NCBI RefSeq assembly: GCF_004798905.1
Contig: NZ_SDMO01000009.1
Coordinates: 62,001-126,000, forward strand
Direction: 5' to 3'
Length of the DNA: 64,000 nt
Source of the DNA: Halomonas borealis
GTDB lineage: Bacteria; Pseudomonadota; Gammaproteobacteria; Pseudomonadales; Halomonadaceae
Positions within the stretch are counted from its first letter, which is position 1, and each line of letters begins with the position of its first letter. The notes under the pieces are model-generated. The model saw only the letters and a list, made by a program, of their open reading frames with translations, did not search any database and was not told the DNA's origin. The position numbers and the translations under genes were made by a program. Positions 27,447 to 37,436 of the stretch are shown here, in pieces.

Positions 27447-29633
27447 ATGACCCAACGCATCACCCACCATCGCCTTCAGGTAGCCGCCGAGCTGGACCGT
27501 TTCATCAACGAGCAGGCCCTGCCGGGCGCAGGCGTCGATCCCGAGGCCTTCTGGGCCGGCGTCGACGCCCTCTTCCATGATCTGACACCACACAATCGCG
27601 AACTGCTCGCCGAGCGTGATGCCCTGCAGGCCGAGCTCGATGCCTGGCATCGCGAGAACGCAGGCCCGGTGCGTGACATGGCCGCCTATCGTGGCTTCCT
27701 CGAGCGCATCGGCTACCTGCAGCCGGCACCCACCGAGGTGGCCGTCACCACCGCTAACGTCGACCGTGAGATCGCCGTTCAGGCCGGCCCGCAGCTGGTG
27801 GTGCCGGTGAACAACGCTCGCTACGCGCTGAACGCCGCCAACGCCCGCTGGGGTAGCCTCTACGATGCGCTCTATGGCACCGATGCCATCGCCGACGAGG
27901 GTGGCGCCGAGCGCGGCGACGGCTTCAACCCGAAGCGCGCCGAGAAGGTCATCGCCTATGCGCGCGATGTGCTCGACCGCGCCGCGCCGCTGGCCGGCGG
28001 CTCCCACGCCGAGGCGGTGGCGTATGCGCTGCGCGACGGCCAGCTGGTGGTGAGCCTGGAAGGCGGCCGCGAGACCGGCCTGCAGGAGCCCAGCAAGCTA
28101 GTCGGTTACCTGGGCGATGCGGCCGCGCCGAGCTCGGTATTGCTGGTCAACAACGACCTGCACCTGGAGATCCAGGTCGATGCGACCCATGCGATCGGCA
28201 AGACCGATGCGGCCGGGGTCAAGGACGTGGTCGTCGAGTCGGCGCTGACCTCGATCATGGACTGCGAGGACTCCGTGGCGGCGGTCGATGCCGAGGATAA
28301 GGTCGGCGTCTATGCCAACTGGCTGGGCCTGATGGCCGGCGATCTCGAGGAGCCGATCGACAAGGGGGGCAAGCGTTTCACCCGTAAGCTGGCGGCGGAT
28401 CGTACCTGGAGCGCCCCGCACGGTGGCGAGGTGACCCTGCCCGGCCGCTCGCTGATGTTCGTGCGTAACGTCGGCCACCTGATGACCACCCCGGCGCTGC
28501 TGGATGACGAGGGCCAGGAACTGCCGGAGGGCATCCTCGATGCCGTCATGACCAGCCTGCTGGCCATGCGTGACCTGCGGAAGGGCGCCGGTGAGGCCCG
28601 CAACTCCCGCGAGGGCTCGGTGTACATCGTCAAGCCGAAGATGCACGGGCCCAAGGAAGTGGCCTTCACTAATAAGCTGTTCGGGCGCGTCGAGGACCTG
28701 CTGGGGCTCGAGCGCGATACCCTCAAGATGGGCATCATGGACGAGGAACGCCGTACCTCGGTCAACCTCAAGGCGTGTATCAACGAGGCGACCTCGCGGG
28801 TGGTGTTCATCAACACCGGCTTCCTCGATCGCACCGGCGACGAGATGCACACCGCCATGCAGGCCGGCCCGATGGTGCGCAAGGGCGATATGAAGAACGC
28901 CGCCTGGATCGGCGCCTACGAGCGTAACAACGTGCAGGTCGGCCTGGCCTGCGGGCTGCGCGGCCACGCCCAGATCGGCAAGGGCATGTGGGCCATGCCG
29001 GAACTGATGGCGGCCATGCTCGAGCAGAAGATCGGCCACCCCAAGGCCGGCGCCAACACCGCCTGGGTGCCGTCGCCGACCGCCGCGACCCTGCACGCCC
29101 TGCATTATCACCAGCTCAGCGTGGCCGAGGTACAGCGCGAGCTGGAGGCCCAGGGCGATCCTGCCCTGATGGAACAGCTGCTCGACGATCTGCTGACCGT
29201 GCCGGTGGCCGAGACGCCCGACTGGGACGACGAGGCGGTCCAGCAGGAGCTGGACAACAACTGCCAGGGCATCCTCGGCTACGTGGTGCGCTGGGTCGAG
29301 CACGGCGTGGGCTGCTCCAAGGTGCCGGATATCCACGACGTGGGCCTGATGGAGGACCGTGCCACCCTGCGGATCTCCAGCCAGCACGTGGCCAACTGGC
29401 TCTACCATGGCGTGGTCGATGCCGACCGCGTGCGCGCGACCCTGGAGCGCATGGCCCGGGTGGTCGACGAGCAGAACGCCGGTGATCCGACCTATCGGCC
29501 GATGAGCGTCGATTTCGTCGCCTCCCACGCCTTCCAGGTCGCCACGGACCTGATCCTCAAAGGCATCGAGCAACCTTCCGGCTACACCGAGCCGCTGCTG
29601 CATCGCGGGCGGGCCGTGTACAAGGCGAGCTGA
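27447..29633 (+). CDS. glcB: Malate synthase G
   Basis: A 728-aa malate synthase G (the family is about 720 residues), condensing glyoxylate and acetyl-CoA to malate. [19 protein letters not shown] at the start, the [17 protein letters not shown] segment, [19 protein letters not shown] and [16 protein letters not shown] text are characteristic. The start has AGGAGAACGACCC ahead. The leader has an IclR-like palindrome and a large hairpin, so the gene is probably carbon-regulated. Single-gene transcript, as is usual outside glc operons. Confidence 0.96.
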   Translation: MTQRITHHRLQVAAELDRFINEQALPGAGVDPEAFWAGVDALFHDLTPHNRELLAERDALQAELDAWHRENAGPVRDMAAYRGFLERIGYLQPAPTEVAVTTANVDREIAVQAGPQLVVPVNNARYALNAANARWGSLYDALYGTDAIADEGGAERGDGFNPKRAEKVIAYARDVLDRAAPLAGGSHAEAVAYALRDGQLVVSLEGGRETGLQEPSKLVGYLGDAAAPSSVLLVNNDLHLEIQVDATHAIGKTDAAGVKDVVVESALTSIMDCEDSVAAVDAEDKVGVYANWLGLMAGDLEEPIDKGGKRFTRKLAADRTWSAPHGGEVTLPGRSLMFVRNVGHLMTTPALLDDEGQELPEGILDAVMTSLLAMRDLRKGAGEARNSREGSVYIVKPKMHGPKEVAFTNKLFGRVEDLLGLERDTLKMGIMDEERRTSVNLKACINEATSRVVFINTGFLDRTGDEMHTAMQAGPMVRKGDMKNAAWIGAYERNNVQVGLACGLRGHAQIGKGMWAMPELMAAMLEQKIGHPKAGANTAWVPSPTAATLHALHYHQLSVAEVQRELEAQGDPALMEQLLDDLLTVPVAETPDWDDEAVQQELDNNCQGILGYVVRWVEHGVGCSKVPDIHDVGLMEDRATLRISSQHVANWLYHGVVDADRVRATLERMARVVDEQNAGDPTYRPMSVDFVASHAFQVATDLILKGIEQPSGYTEPLLHRGRAVYKAS

Positions 29634-29751
29634 TGGCCGGTGGGGCGCGAGTGGCGGGATAGCCGGTGACTCGCGCCCTGCGCCGGCTGTGCGCGGCCTG
29701 CGGTCTGGGCTATCTTAGGGCCATCGCCCATTCGCCGCAGGGAGTGCGCCC

Positions 29752-30165
29752 ATGACCGTGATGACCGCCGCCGCCATCGAGGAATTCCTCGAGGAGGTGT
29801 TTCCCCAGCGCGCCGGCACCATCGAGGGGGTCGGCGAGCACCGTGCCACCATGAGCCTGGCCATCGAGGACGAGCATCTGCGCCCCGGTGCCAGCGTCTC
29901 CGGGCCGACCCTGATGGGGCTCGCCGATGTCTGCCTCTACGTGGCGATCCTGGCCCAGATCGGCCCCGAGCCGATGGCGGTCACCAGCGACCTGCACTGC
30001 CGTTTCCTGCGCCGTCCTCGGGGCGACCGCGACCTCATCGCCAACGCCCGGCTGCTCAAGCTGGGGCGTCGCCTGGCGGTGGGCGAGGTTCAGCTGTTCT
30101 CCGATGGCGAGGACGATCCTGTGGCGCTGGTCACGGCGACCTATGTATTGCCGGACGGCGACTGA
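29752..30165 (+). CDS. PaaI-family hotdog thioesterase
   Basis: A 137-aa hotdog-fold thioesterase of the PaaI/YbgC type. LRPGASVSGPTLMGLADVCLYVAI holds the catalytic helix and the conserved Asp, and VTSDLHCRFLRRP is the central strand motif. It likely hydrolyses an acyl-CoA; the substrate is not known. A GGGAG site precedes the ATG. It stands next to glcB but separated by about 120 bp and probably has its own promoter. Confidence 0.85.
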   Translation: MTVMTAAAIEEFLEEVFPQRAGTIEGVGEHRATMSLAIEDEHLRPGASVSGPTLMGLADVCLYVAILAQIGPEPMAVTSDLHCRFLRRPRGDRDLIANARLLKLGRRLAVGEVQLFSDGEDDPVALVTATYVLPDGD

Positions 30166-30222
30166 GTCTGGGACCGAACCGAAGGAGGACTGCGCGCTGG
30201 CGGCTCGCCGTTGCCGTGTGAG

Positions 30223-30627
30223 TCATCCCCCGCGGCGCTCTCCGGGCCTCGGTCCGGGGGCACGCAATACGCAGGCCGCCAGGGCCAGCCAGCCGGCGAT
30301 CAGCAGGCCGCCGCCGAGCGGGGTGATGGCGCCGAGCATGGCGACGCCGCTCAGCGCCAGGGCGTAGAGCGACCCCGAGAAGAGCCCTATGCCGGCCAGC
30401 CACAGGCCTAGTGTCAGCCGTTGGCCGGGTAGCGGCAGGCTGGCGCGCCAGGCCAGCACGCCGAGCATCGCCAGGGTGTGCCAGGCCTGGTAGCGCACGC
30501 CTGTCTCGAAGGCCGTCATCAACCGCGGTGCCAGTGCCCCGCTCAGGGCATGGGCGCCGAAGGCTCCGGCCACGACCGTCAGGGCGCCGCCTAGCGCCAC
30601 CATCATCCACCAGCCTCGATCCCGCAT
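30223..30627 (-). CDS. DUF423 membrane protein
   Basis: A 134-aa protein of the DUF423 family with four predicted transmembrane helices. The hallmark GAFGAHAL (residues 22-29) and the following FETGVRYQAWHTLAML, as well as LFSGSLYALAL, are typical. Function is unknown. The start at 30627 with GGAGAGAG is preferred over a longer frame. Convergent with the thioesterase gene. Confidence 0.9.
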   Translation of the reverse strand: MRDRGWWMMVALGGALTVVAGAFGAHALSGALAPRLMTAFETGVRYQAWHTLAMLGVLAWRASLPLPGQRLTLGLWLAGIGLFSGSLYALALSGVAMLGAITPLGGGLLIAGWLALAACVLRAPGPRPGERRGG

Positions 30628-30855
30628 CTTGTCTCTCTCCTCGTGCTTCGCCCGCGGGGGCATCGTCGCGACGCCGGACCAGGGGCGCCGGTTGGAGCGA
30701 AGCGGGGCCTGGGAAGGTGAGCGTCGCGCCTAGGGATGGCGCCACAGCGCCCCGCCGACGGATCGGCCCCGCGTCGTCTCACGCGCTTACCGTACCCGCG
30801 GAAGCCGCAAGGCGCTACAATAGGGGCCCGCGAAATCGCAGCCCTGGAGGATGCC

Positions 30856-31056
30856 ATGCAGATCCAGCTCAACGGCGAGGCCCGTACCCTTGAGGCCGAT
30901 GCCTCCGTGGCACAGCTGGTCGAGCTTCTCGGCCTGACCGGACGGCGTATCGCCGTGGAGGTCAACGAGGAGATCGTGCCCCGTAGCGTCCACGACGAGA
31001 CGCGCCTGGCCGCCGATGATCGGGTGGAGATCGTCCATGCCATCGGTGGCGGCTGA
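30856..31056 (+). CDS. thiS: Sulfur carrier protein ThiS
   Basis: A 66-aa ubiquitin-fold sulfur carrier for thiamine thiazole synthesis. It starts MQIQLNGEARTLEADASV, contains RRIAVEVNEEIVPRS and ends in the required Gly-Gly pair (HAIGGG), whose terminus becomes thiocarboxylated. The CTGGAGG site fixes the second of two close ATG codons as start. thiG, its partner, follows 212 bp later. Confidence 0.95.
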   Translation: MQIQLNGEARTLEADASVAQLVELLGLTGRRIAVEVNEEIVPRSVHDETRLAADDRVEIVHAIGGG

Positions 31057-31268
31057 GGAAAACACGGATGTATCGCTGCGCTCGACGACCCGTAGGGAAG
31101 TGCGTGGGTTCGTCGGGAACGAACCTCGCCATCCTGGCCGCCGGCGGTACTCAATATCCTCATTGACTGGCGTGTAAACTCCGGTATTTCCGTTCCGGTG
31201 TCGTCCAACCTGTCTTCGCTCGCAAGACACATCAGCGCTTTCCCCTGAGTCATAGGAGAAATACACGC

Positions 31269-32066
31269 ATGACCGATTTCTTTCAGGACGCGCCGCTGCG
31301 CGTCGCCGGCCGTGAATTCGCCTCGCGCCTGCTGGTGGGCACCGGCAAGTACCGTGATATGGATGAGACCGGCGAGGCCATCGCCGCCAGCGGCACCGAG
31401 GTAGTGACCTTCGCCGTGCGGCGCACCAACCTGGGGCAGGATGCCGCGGCGGCCAACTTGCTCGATGTCGTGCCCCCGGAGCGCTATACCCTGCTGCCCA
31501 ACACCGCCGGCTGCTATACGGCCCAGGACGCGGTACGTACCTGCCGGCTGGCCCGCGAGCTGCTCGACGGTCACAACCTGGTCAAGCTCGAGGTGCTGGG
31601 CGACGACACCACGCTGTATCCCAATGTGGTGGAGACCCTGGCCGCCGCCGAGACCCTGATCAACGATGGCTTCGATGTCATGGTCTATACCAGCGATGAC
31701 CCGATCGTCGCCCGCGAGCTGGAGCGCCTGGGTTGTTGCGCCGTGATGCCGCTGGGCTCGCTGATCGGCTCCGGCCACGGCATCCAGAACCCGCACAACA
31801 TCCGCCTGATCATCGAGCAGGCCAGTGTGCCGGTGCTGGTCGATGCCGGCATCGGCGCCGCCTCCGAGGCCGCCCAGGCCATGGAGCTGGGCTGCGACGG
31901 GGTGCTGATGAACTCCGCCATCGCCCATGCCCGTCAGCCGGTGCGGATGGCCGGCGCCATGCGGCGGGCCGTCGAGGCCGGCCGCGAGGCCTTCCTCGCC
32001 GGGCGCATGCCGCGCCGCGGGGGCGCCGAGGCCTCCTCGCCGCTGGCCGGCCGCATCAACGCCTGA
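31269..32066 (+). CDS. thiG: Thiazole synthase ThiG
   Basis: A 265-aa ThiG, which builds the thiamine thiazole phosphate from deoxyxylulose phosphate, dehydroglycine and ThiS-thiocarboxylate. The Schiff-base Lys lies in [12 protein letters not shown], and the phosphate-binding loops [15 protein letters not shown] and [16 protein letters not shown] are seen. The start follows a TAGGAG site. trmB follows after about 30 bp and is probably in the same transcript. Confidence 0.96.
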   Translation: MTDFFQDAPLRVAGREFASRLLVGTGKYRDMDETGEAIAASGTEVVTFAVRRTNLGQDAAAANLLDVVPPERYTLLPNTAGCYTAQDAVRTCRLARELLDGHNLVKLEVLGDDTTLYPNVVETLAAAETLINDGFDVMVYTSDDPIVARELERLGCCAVMPLGSLIGSGHGIQNPHNIRLIIEQASVPVLVDAGIGAASEAAQAMELGCDGVLMNSAIAHARQPVRMAGAMRRAVEAGREAFLAGRMPRRGGAEASSPLAGRINA

Positions 32067-32098
32067 ACCCTCCATTCTTCACGAGTTCCACGCCGCGC

Positions 32099-32845
32099 AT
32101 GAACGACGATCCGCAACGCCCCGACCCGACCACCACCGGCCCCGAGGGCCCGGATGCCCCGCTGCACCGCCGCGGCATCAAGAGCTACGTGCTGCGTGCC
32201 GGACGCATGACCGGCGCCCAGACTCGCGGCCTCGAAGAGGTCTGGCCGCGGCTGGGGCTGACGCTCGCCGACGGCCGCCAGGATCTCGCGGCGCTGTTCG
32301 GGCGTCGTGCCCCGGTGGTGCTGGAGATCGGCTTCGGCATGGGCGCCTCGCTGATCGAGCAGGCCGAGACCCATCCCGACACCGATTTCATCGGCATCGA
32401 GGTGCATGCGCCCGGGGTCGGCAAGCTGCTCGACGAGGCCGACAAGCGTGGCCTGACCAACCTGCGGGTCTACCGTGAAGATGCCCTGGCGGTGCTCGAG
32501 CAGTGCCTGCCCGAGGGGAGCCTCGCGACCCTGCAGTTGTTCTTCCCCGACCCCTGGCCGAAGACCAAGCATCACAAGCGGCGCATCGTCCAGCCGGCCT
32601 TCGTCGAGCTGGTGCGCCGTCGCCTCATCCCCGGCGGCACCCTGCACATGGCCACCGACTGGGAGGCCTACGCCGAGTGGATGGCCGAGGTGATGACCGA
32701 GGCGCCGGGCTATGCGAACACCGCCGACGCGGCGATGGCACCCTATGTGCCACGCCCCGAGTTCCGCCCGCTGACCAAGTTCGAGCGCCGTGGCGAGAAG
32801 CTCGGCCACGGCGTCTGGGACCTGATCTTCCGCCGCCTCGACTGA
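32099..32845 (+). CDS. trmB: tRNA (guanine-N7)-methyltransferase
   Basis: A 248-aa TrmB that methylates G46 of tRNA. The SAM-binding [16 protein letters not shown], the [12 protein letters not shown] segment and the catalytic [20 protein letters not shown] are diagnostic. About 20 extra residues at the N-terminus are Pro/Asp-rich. Same order (thiS-thiG-trmB) as in Pseudomonas. Confidence 0.96.
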   Translation: MNDDPQRPDPTTTGPEGPDAPLHRRGIKSYVLRAGRMTGAQTRGLEEVWPRLGLTLADGRQDLAALFGRRAPVVLEIGFGMGASLIEQAETHPDTDFIGIEVHAPGVGKLLDEADKRGLTNLRVYREDALAVLEQCLPEGSLATLQLFFPDPWPKTKHHKRRIVQPAFVELVRRRLIPGGTLHMATDWEAYAEWMAEVMTEAPGYANTADAAMAPYVPRPEFRPLTKFERRGEKLGHGVWDLIFRRLD

Positions 32846-32856
32846 GGCGGCGGGCC

Positions 32857-33885
32857 TCAGCCTCGCCGCGTCGGCAGGGCGCTCGGCCTGACCCGCCGGC
32901 GTGCTTCACGCTGCTCGACCGGGCGGGCGGTGGCATCATGGCCGCCGGCACCGCGTCCCTGAGGCCGCCTGCTGGCCAGGGCGGCTCCGGCACCGACGAT
33001 GCCCAGGAGCATGCCGATGGCGCCGAGGCTCCCCGGCCACTCGCCGAACAGCATGAGCGTGGCGGCGAGCGTGGTGGCCGGGGTCAGGGCGACCAGGGCC
33101 GCGCTCTGGCTGACCCCGAAGCGCTGCAGGCTGGCGTTGAAGAAGCCGTAGCCGCCGAAGGTCGCCAGCGCGATCAGCCAGGCCAGGGCGGTGAGGCTCG
33201 GCGCCGAGACCGGCGGCAGGGGAAGGCCATCGCCCCTGACGAGGGCGGCGAGGGCGAAGATCAGCGTGGCCGCCGCCAGCTGTGACGTCAGGCGTGCCGC
33301 CATGGGCTGGGTCGCCGGCCGTCCGGCGCTCAGCACGCTGCCGAGGCTCACCGCCAACACCGCCAGCAACGGCAGCCCGTAGGCCCACAGCGGTGCGCCG
33401 CCGGCGCCGCGCAGGTCGTCGAGCACGCTCAGCCCGGCGCCCAGGGTCGCGCCGGCCAGGCCCAGCCACTGCACGGTCCGAGGGCGCTCGCCCAGCAGGC
33501 GGCTGGCCATGAGCGTGGCCGCCAGCGGCTGCAAGGCGCCGATCAGGGCCGCCACGCCGGCATCGACGCCGCTTTCCACCGCCAGCAGCATGGCCAGCAG
33601 ATAGCCGCCTACCGTCAGGCTGCCCACCAGCGCCTCATGGCCCAGCGCACGGTGGTCCAGTCGCCGTCGTCCGAGCGTCAACCCGGCCCAGATGGCTGCC
33701 AGCAGGGTGGCCAGGGCGAAGCGCCAGGCATACAGCGACAGCACCGGCGAATCGACGGCCACAGCCAGGCGGCTGCCCACGAAGCCGCTGCTCCAGCAGA
33801 TCACGAAGCCCACTGCGACGCCCAAACCGGCGAGACGCCGTGGATGCCGGAAGTGCGGGAGCCGTACCTGTCGAATTGCCTGCAT
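32857..33885 (-). CDS. EamA/DMT-family transporter
   Basis: A 342-aa DMT-superfamily permease with ten predicted transmembrane segments in two EamA repeats; the first begins FVICWSSGFVGSRLAV. Many members export amino acids or other metabolites; the substrate here is unknown. The ATG at 33885 follows a strong AAGGAGG site. It is divergent from a LysR regulator that may control it. Confidence 0.9.
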   Translation of the reverse strand: MQAIRQVRLPHFRHPRRLAGLGVAVGFVICWSSGFVGSRLAVAVDSPVLSLYAWRFALATLLAAIWAGLTLGRRRLDHRALGHEALVGSLTVGGYLLAMLLAVESGVDAGVAALIGALQPLAATLMASRLLGERPRTVQWLGLAGATLGAGLSVLDDLRGAGGAPLWAYGLPLLAVLAVSLGSVLSAGRPATQPMAARLTSQLAAATLIFALAALVRGDGLPLPPVSAPSLTALAWLIALATFGGYGFFNASLQRFGVSQSAALVALTPATTLAATLMLFGEWPGSLGAIGMLLGIVGAGAALASRRPQGRGAGGHDATARPVEQREARRRVRPSALPTRRG

Positions 33886-33974
33886 GGGAGCCTCCTTCCC
33901 TCGAACTTGCACTGGCGAGTCTGCGCCGGCTAATGTCTTCAGGGAATCGAAACTTATTGTAGTGAGACTTCAAT

Positions 33975-34859
33975 ATGGCTGAAGCTTTGTGGCAGACCCT
34001 GGACCTGGAGGCCCTGCGCAGTTTCGTGACGGTCGCCCGCCGCGGTTCGCTGGCCGCGGCGGCGGAGGAACGGCACCGTACCGTCGGCGCCCTGAGCATG
34101 CAGATCAAGCGCCTGGAGACGCGCCTGGAATCGCGGTTGCTGGTGCGCGGCGCGCGTGGCATGACGCTGACCACCAGCGGCGAGGCGCTGCTCGGCGAGG
34201 CGCGTGAGCTGCTGCGCCACCACGACGGCTTGGTGGCCAGGATCAGCGGCCGGGGACTGTCCGGCCGAGTGCGCTTCGGCATGCCGGAGGACTATGCCCG
34301 ACACCTGGTGGGACGCCTGCTTCCGGACTTCCTGGCTCGGCATCCCGACGTGGTGCTGGAGGCGGTGACCGCGACCAGTGGCGAGCTGGCCCGGCGGCTG
34401 GAGCAAGGCGAACTGTCGCTGGTCGTGGCCCTGGACCGGCCTTATCACCTGAATGGCGGCGAGCGGCTGTGGCGTACCGCCCCGGTGTGGGCCGGCGCCC
34501 GGGAGCTGTCGCTGACGCCGGAGGCTCCTTTGCCGTTGGCGCTCCACCCGGTGGACTGCCCCTATCGCCAACTGGGTGTCGAGGCCCTGGAGGCCGGTGG
34601 CCGACCCTGGCATGCGGTCTTCACCAGTACCAGCATCCATGCGCTGGAGACCGCGGTGGAGGCCGGGCTGGGGGTTGGCTTGCTGGAGCGTGAACGCCTG
34701 ACGCCGGCCATGCGGGTGCTGGGTGAGGCCGAGGGCCTGCCGCGCCTGGCGGAATGTCATGCCGAGCTGCATTACGGACGAAGGATCGACGCGTCTTCCT
34801 GGCCGGCGGTGGAGGCGCTGGGGGAGATGATCAAGGCGCGTCTGGGCCGGCATGGCTGA
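33975..34859 (+). CDS. LysR-family transcriptional regulator
   Basis: A 294-aa LysR-type regulator: winged helix LDLEALRSFVTVARRGSLAAAAEERHRTVGALSMQIKRLE, then an effector domain from about residue 90. The GALSMQIKRLE form is of the type seen beside exporter genes. Divergent from the EamA transporter 89 bp away, so it probably senses that transporter's substrate. Its 3' end faces the small RNA described at 34906-35024. Confidence 0.9.
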   Translation: MAEALWQTLDLEALRSFVTVARRGSLAAAAEERHRTVGALSMQIKRLETRLESRLLVRGARGMTLTTSGEALLGEARELLRHHDGLVARISGRGLSGRVRFGMPEDYARHLVGRLLPDFLARHPDVVLEAVTATSGELARRLEQGELSLVVALDRPYHLNGGERLWRTAPVWAGARELSLTPEAPLPLALHPVDCPYRQLGVEALEAGGRPWHAVFTSTSIHALETAVEAGLGVGLLERERLTPAMRVLGEAEGLPRLAECHAELHYGRRIDASSWPAVEALGEMIKARLGRHG

Positions 34860-34905
34860 CATGCCGCCGGAAAGACACCGTTGGCGGCCGAGCGGTGGGC
34901 CAGGC

Positions 34906-34933
34906 AAAAGAAAGCCGCCCTGGGCGGGGCGGC
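34906..34933 (-). terminator. Terminator of the predicted small RNA
   Basis: Stem GCCGCCC/GGGCGGC (34914-34920 with 34927-34933) with a 6-nt loop, followed in minus-strand RNA by UUUCUUUU. A textbook Rho-independent terminator; it also faces the LysR gene 3' end. Confidence 0.88.
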
Positions 34934-35024
34934 GAAAAGACCGTGACTAGCAATGAGGAGGAGAACCCTCGCGGAGGACTGGTAGGGCTCCGCGAGCCTG
35001 ACACGCACCTCGGCGATGTCAGGC
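34906..35024 (-). ncRNA. Fur-regulated PrrF/RyhB-type small RNA (predicted)
   Basis: A roughly 119-nt RNA is predicted on the minus strand between convergent genes. Immediately after a promoter overlapped by a Fur-like box come two adjacent perfect stem-loops (34996-35024 with an 8-bp stem, 34968-34996 with a 9-bp stem). Next is about 34 nt of unpaired, pyrimidine-rich sequence (34934-34967) containing CTCCTCCTC, complementary to Shine-Dalgarno sequences, then CATTGC, TAGTCACGG and a U-rich Hfq-type stretch, and finally a Rho-independent terminator. The size and layout match the iron-sparing RNAs RyhB and PrrF; from memory the part before the terminator resembles PrrF. It likely represses iron-using protein mRNAs when iron is scarce. 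Confidence 0.82.
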
Positions 35025-35030
35025 AAGAAG

Positions 35031-35058
35031 AGTAAATCATTCTCATTAACAAGGTCAA
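35031..35058 (-). promoter_or_regulatory. Promoter of the predicted small RNA
   Basis: The -35 element TTGACC (35053-35058) and the -10 element TTTACT (35031-35036) are separated by 16 bp. The expected start near 35024 coincides with the first base of the 5' stem-loop. Confidence 0.75.
35032..35050. promoter_or_regulatory. Fur-box-like operator
   Basis: Read on the minus strand, GTTAATGAGAATGATTTAC matches the 19-bp Fur consensus (GATAATGATAATCATTATC) at 14 positions. It covers the spacer and most of the -10 element of the small-RNA promoter, so bound Fur-Fe would block transcription. Confidence 0.75.
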
Positions 35059-35084
35059 TGCTAACGAGACTCTTTTTTATTTAC

Positions 35085-35999
35085 TTAGGAGACGAAGCTT
35101 AGCCAGAGCGGCAGGCTGAGCATGGCGATCAACGTTTGGGTGGTGATCAGTGCGGCCATCAGCTCGGCGTCGCCGCCGAGCTGGCGCGACAGGATGTAGG
35201 CCGAGGTGGCGGTGGGTAGGGCGGCGAACAGCAGCACCACGTCGCGACTCACCGGCGCCAGGCCTAGCAGGGTGGCGAGCCCCAGCGCCAGCGCCGGCAT
35301 CAGCGCCAACTTGATCAGGGTAGAGGCCCAGAGGCCGCCGCCGCGGCGGAGCAACGCCTGGGGGCGCAGCGCCACGCCGACCGCGACCAGCCCCAACGGC
35401 AGCGCCGCCCGGCCGAGCAGGGCCACCGCCTCGTGGCTCCAGCCGGGCAGGCCGAGTCCCGAGAGGTTGAGGGCGGCCCCCGCGAGGCAGGCCAGGATCA
35501 GTGGGTTGCGGGCCAGGGCCTTCAGGCTGGCCGCCACGCCGCCCTTCCCCAGGGTGCCGGCGGCCAGGAAGGTCAGCACGCACAGCACGTTGACCAGCGG
35601 CACCATCAGCGCCACGGCCACCGCCGCGACGGTGGCGCCGGCCGAGCCGTGCAGGGCGCCGGCGCCGGCGACGCCGACGTAGGTATTGAAGCGCAGCGAG
35701 CCCTGGAAGACCGAGGTGAAGGCCGGCATGTCGAGCCCCAGGCGAGGGCGTAGCGCCCACAGGCCGATGCCCATCAACAGCAGGCTGCCGAGCAGCACCA
35801 GGGCGAGGCGCACCACCGGCACGGCGTGGATGTCGGCCTCGGCCAGGGTGGCGACCAGCATCGCCGGGAACAGCAGGTAGTAGATCAGGCTCTCGAGGCG
35901 CGACCAGAAGTCGCCGCCGGGCCAGGGGCCGCGGCCGAGCAGGGCGCCGAGCAGGATCAGCAGGAACAGGGGGCCGAGGGCGCCGACGATGCTTTCCAT
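35085..35999 (-). CDS. AEC-family transporter
   Basis: A 304-aa auxin-efflux-carrier-family permease with about ten transmembrane segments in two repeats (ALGPLFLLILLGALLGR at the start, LRFNTYVGVAGAGALHG mid-protein). Family members move malate, other dicarboxylates or amino-acid-like anions; the substrate is not identifiable. The start at 35999 is chosen because the upstream extension is hydrophilic and unconserved, although the ribosome binding site is weak. Its 3' end is 27 bp from the small-RNA promoter. Confidence 0.88.
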   Translation of the reverse strand: MESIVGALGPLFLLILLGALLGRGPWPGGDFWSRLESLIYYLLFPAMLVATLAEADIHAVPVVRLALVLLGSLLLMGIGLWALRPRLGLDMPAFTSVFQGSLRFNTYVGVAGAGALHGSAGATVAAVAVALMVPLVNVLCVLTFLAAGTLGKGGVAASLKALARNPLILACLAGAALNLSGLGLPGWSHEAVALLGRAALPLGLVAVGVALRPQALLRRGGGLWASTLIKLALMPALALGLATLLGLAPVSRDVVLLFAALPTATSAYILSRQLGGDAELMAALITTQTLIAMLSLPLWLSFVS

Positions 36000-36117
36000 G
36001 ATGGTGTCATGTCCTGGGGTGGGCGCGGCATGTCGCGAGGCATGACGCAAGTCGGCCGGCCCCCGAGGGAGGCCGGCCGTCGGTCACGCGATCAGCGTAC
36101 CTCTGCCGCGAGGCGGA

Positions 36118-36834
36118 TCAGCCTTCGGCGTCGTCGCCTGCCCCGTTATCGGGGTTCACGTCGAGTAGTTCGACCTTGAAGTCCAGGGTCTCATTGGGAC
36201 CGATGGGGCCCTGGCCGCGGGTGCCGTAGGCGAGCTCGGCGGGGATCACGACTTCCCAGGTATCGCCGACGTCCATCATCTTCAGGGCTTCCTGCCAGCC
36301 TTCGATGACCTGGCCGACCTGGAAGCTGACCGGCTCGCCGCGCTCGTAGGAGCTGTCGAAGACGGTGCCGTCGATCAGCTTACCTTCGTAGTTGACCTTC
36401 ACGGTGTCGCCGTCGCTCGGTGAGGCGCCGTCGCCGGATTCGATCTCGCGATACTGCAGGCCGGAGTCGGTGACGGTCACGCCATCCTGCTCGGCGTTCT
36501 CGGCCTGGTAAGCCTCGCCCGCGGCCTTGTTGCTCTCGGCCTCTTTCTCGGCCTCGGCGGCGCGCTCCTGCATGGCCTGCTGCTGGAAGGCCTGCATGGT
36601 GGAATTCATCTCTTCCTCGCTCATCTCCAGCTCGTTGTCGCCGAAGACGTCCTGCACGGCCTGGGTAAAGGCGTCGACGTCGAGGTCGGAGACGTCCTGC
36701 TGGATGCTCTTGCCCAGTGTCACGCCGAGGCTGTAGCCGAGTTTCTCGCCGTCGGTATCCGGGGCGGCGGCCAGGGCCAGCGGGGCCGCGGTCAGCAGCG
36801 CCGTCAGGGATGCGGTAGTCAGCAGTCGCTTCAT
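36118..36834 (-). CDS. FKBP-type peptidyl-prolyl isomerase (FkpA/Mip-like)
   Basis: A 238-aa exported isomerase. Signal peptide (residues 1-23), N-terminal dimerisation helices (KLGYSLGVTLGKSIQQDV and a long Glu/Ala-rich helix to about residue 115), and a C-terminal FKBP domain with VNYEGKLIDGTVFDSSYERG, QVIEGWQEALKMMDVGD and PAELAYGTRG. It catalyses proline isomerisation and assists folding in the periplasm. The gene lies 131 bp downstream of teaD and is likely a separate transcript. Confidence 0.93.
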   Translation of the reverse strand: MKRLLTTASLTALLTAAPLALAAAPDTDGEKLGYSLGVTLGKSIQQDVSDLDVDAFTQAVQDVFGDNELEMSEEEMNSTMQAFQQQAMQERAAEAEKEAESNKAAGEAYQAENAEQDGVTVTDSGLQYREIESGDGASPSDGDTVKVNYEGKLIDGTVFDSSYERGEPVSFQVGQVIEGWQEALKMMDVGDTWEVVIPAELAYGTRGQGPIGPNETLDFKVELLDVNPDNGAGDDAEG

Positions 36835-36965
36835 GAAAATGCCTTGTACTCCGGCGCCTTGGCGCCATCGATGAGTGGGATCCTTGGGACTCTAACAGGG
36901 CCGGATCGGTTCCGCACCCGTCGCGATGAGGTGCGAATCGACCCGACAATGACGCGGATGGTGGC

Positions 36966-37412
36966 CTAGACGACCAGGGTCGGGCAATGGGAGGAGCCCG
37001 CCACTCGCTGTGACACGCTGCCCAGCAGCAGGCCCTTGTCGCCGTTGGTGCCCTGGGCGCCGATCACGATCAGGTCGCAGTCGCGCTTGCGGGCGAAGCG
37101 CACGATGGTGCGTGAGGGGCGCCCGCCTTTGACGAAGGCGCGGGCCCCGTCGGCGGGCACGCCGAGTTCGGTGGCATGGGCCTTGGCCTGCACGGCGATC
37201 TCGGTGGCATATTCCTTGAGGGCATCGTCGGGAATATCGAGTCGCGTCGGACGCACCATGGACAGCGAGGCCTCGAGCAGGCTGTGGTGCTTGAACACGC
37301 ACAGGATATACAGCTCGGCGCCGGTGAGCTGTTGGAGTGCGATGGCCTTGTCCAGTGCCTTGATCGCCCCCTTGGAGCCATCCACCGGCACCATGATCCG
37401 TTTGAACATCAT
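36966..37412 (-). CDS. teaD: Universal stress protein TeaD
   Basis: A 148-aa UspA-domain protein with the ATP-binding motif [15 protein letters not shown] (the G-2x-G-9x-G-S pattern). It is the last gene after teaA-teaB-teaC. In Halomonas elongata the equivalent ATP-binding TeaD lies downstream of the ectoine transporter and limits its activity. The start is 24 bp after the teaC stop, so it belongs to the same operon. Confidence 0.9.
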   Translation of the reverse strand: MMFKRIMVPVDGSKGAIKALDKAIALQQLTGAELYILCVFKHHSLLEASLSMVRPTRLDIPDDALKEYATEIAVQAKAHATELGVPADGARAFVKGGRPSRTIVRFARKRDCDLIVIGAQGTNGDKGLLLGSVSQRVAGSSHCPTLVV

Positions 37413-37436
37413 GACCTCTCCTCTAGGTAGTCAGGG

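Noticed and set aside
34772..35058. Minus-strand short proteins across the small-RNA region
   Set aside because: The sequence is explained better by promoter, stem-loops and terminator; the frames lack ribosome binding sites at suitable distance.
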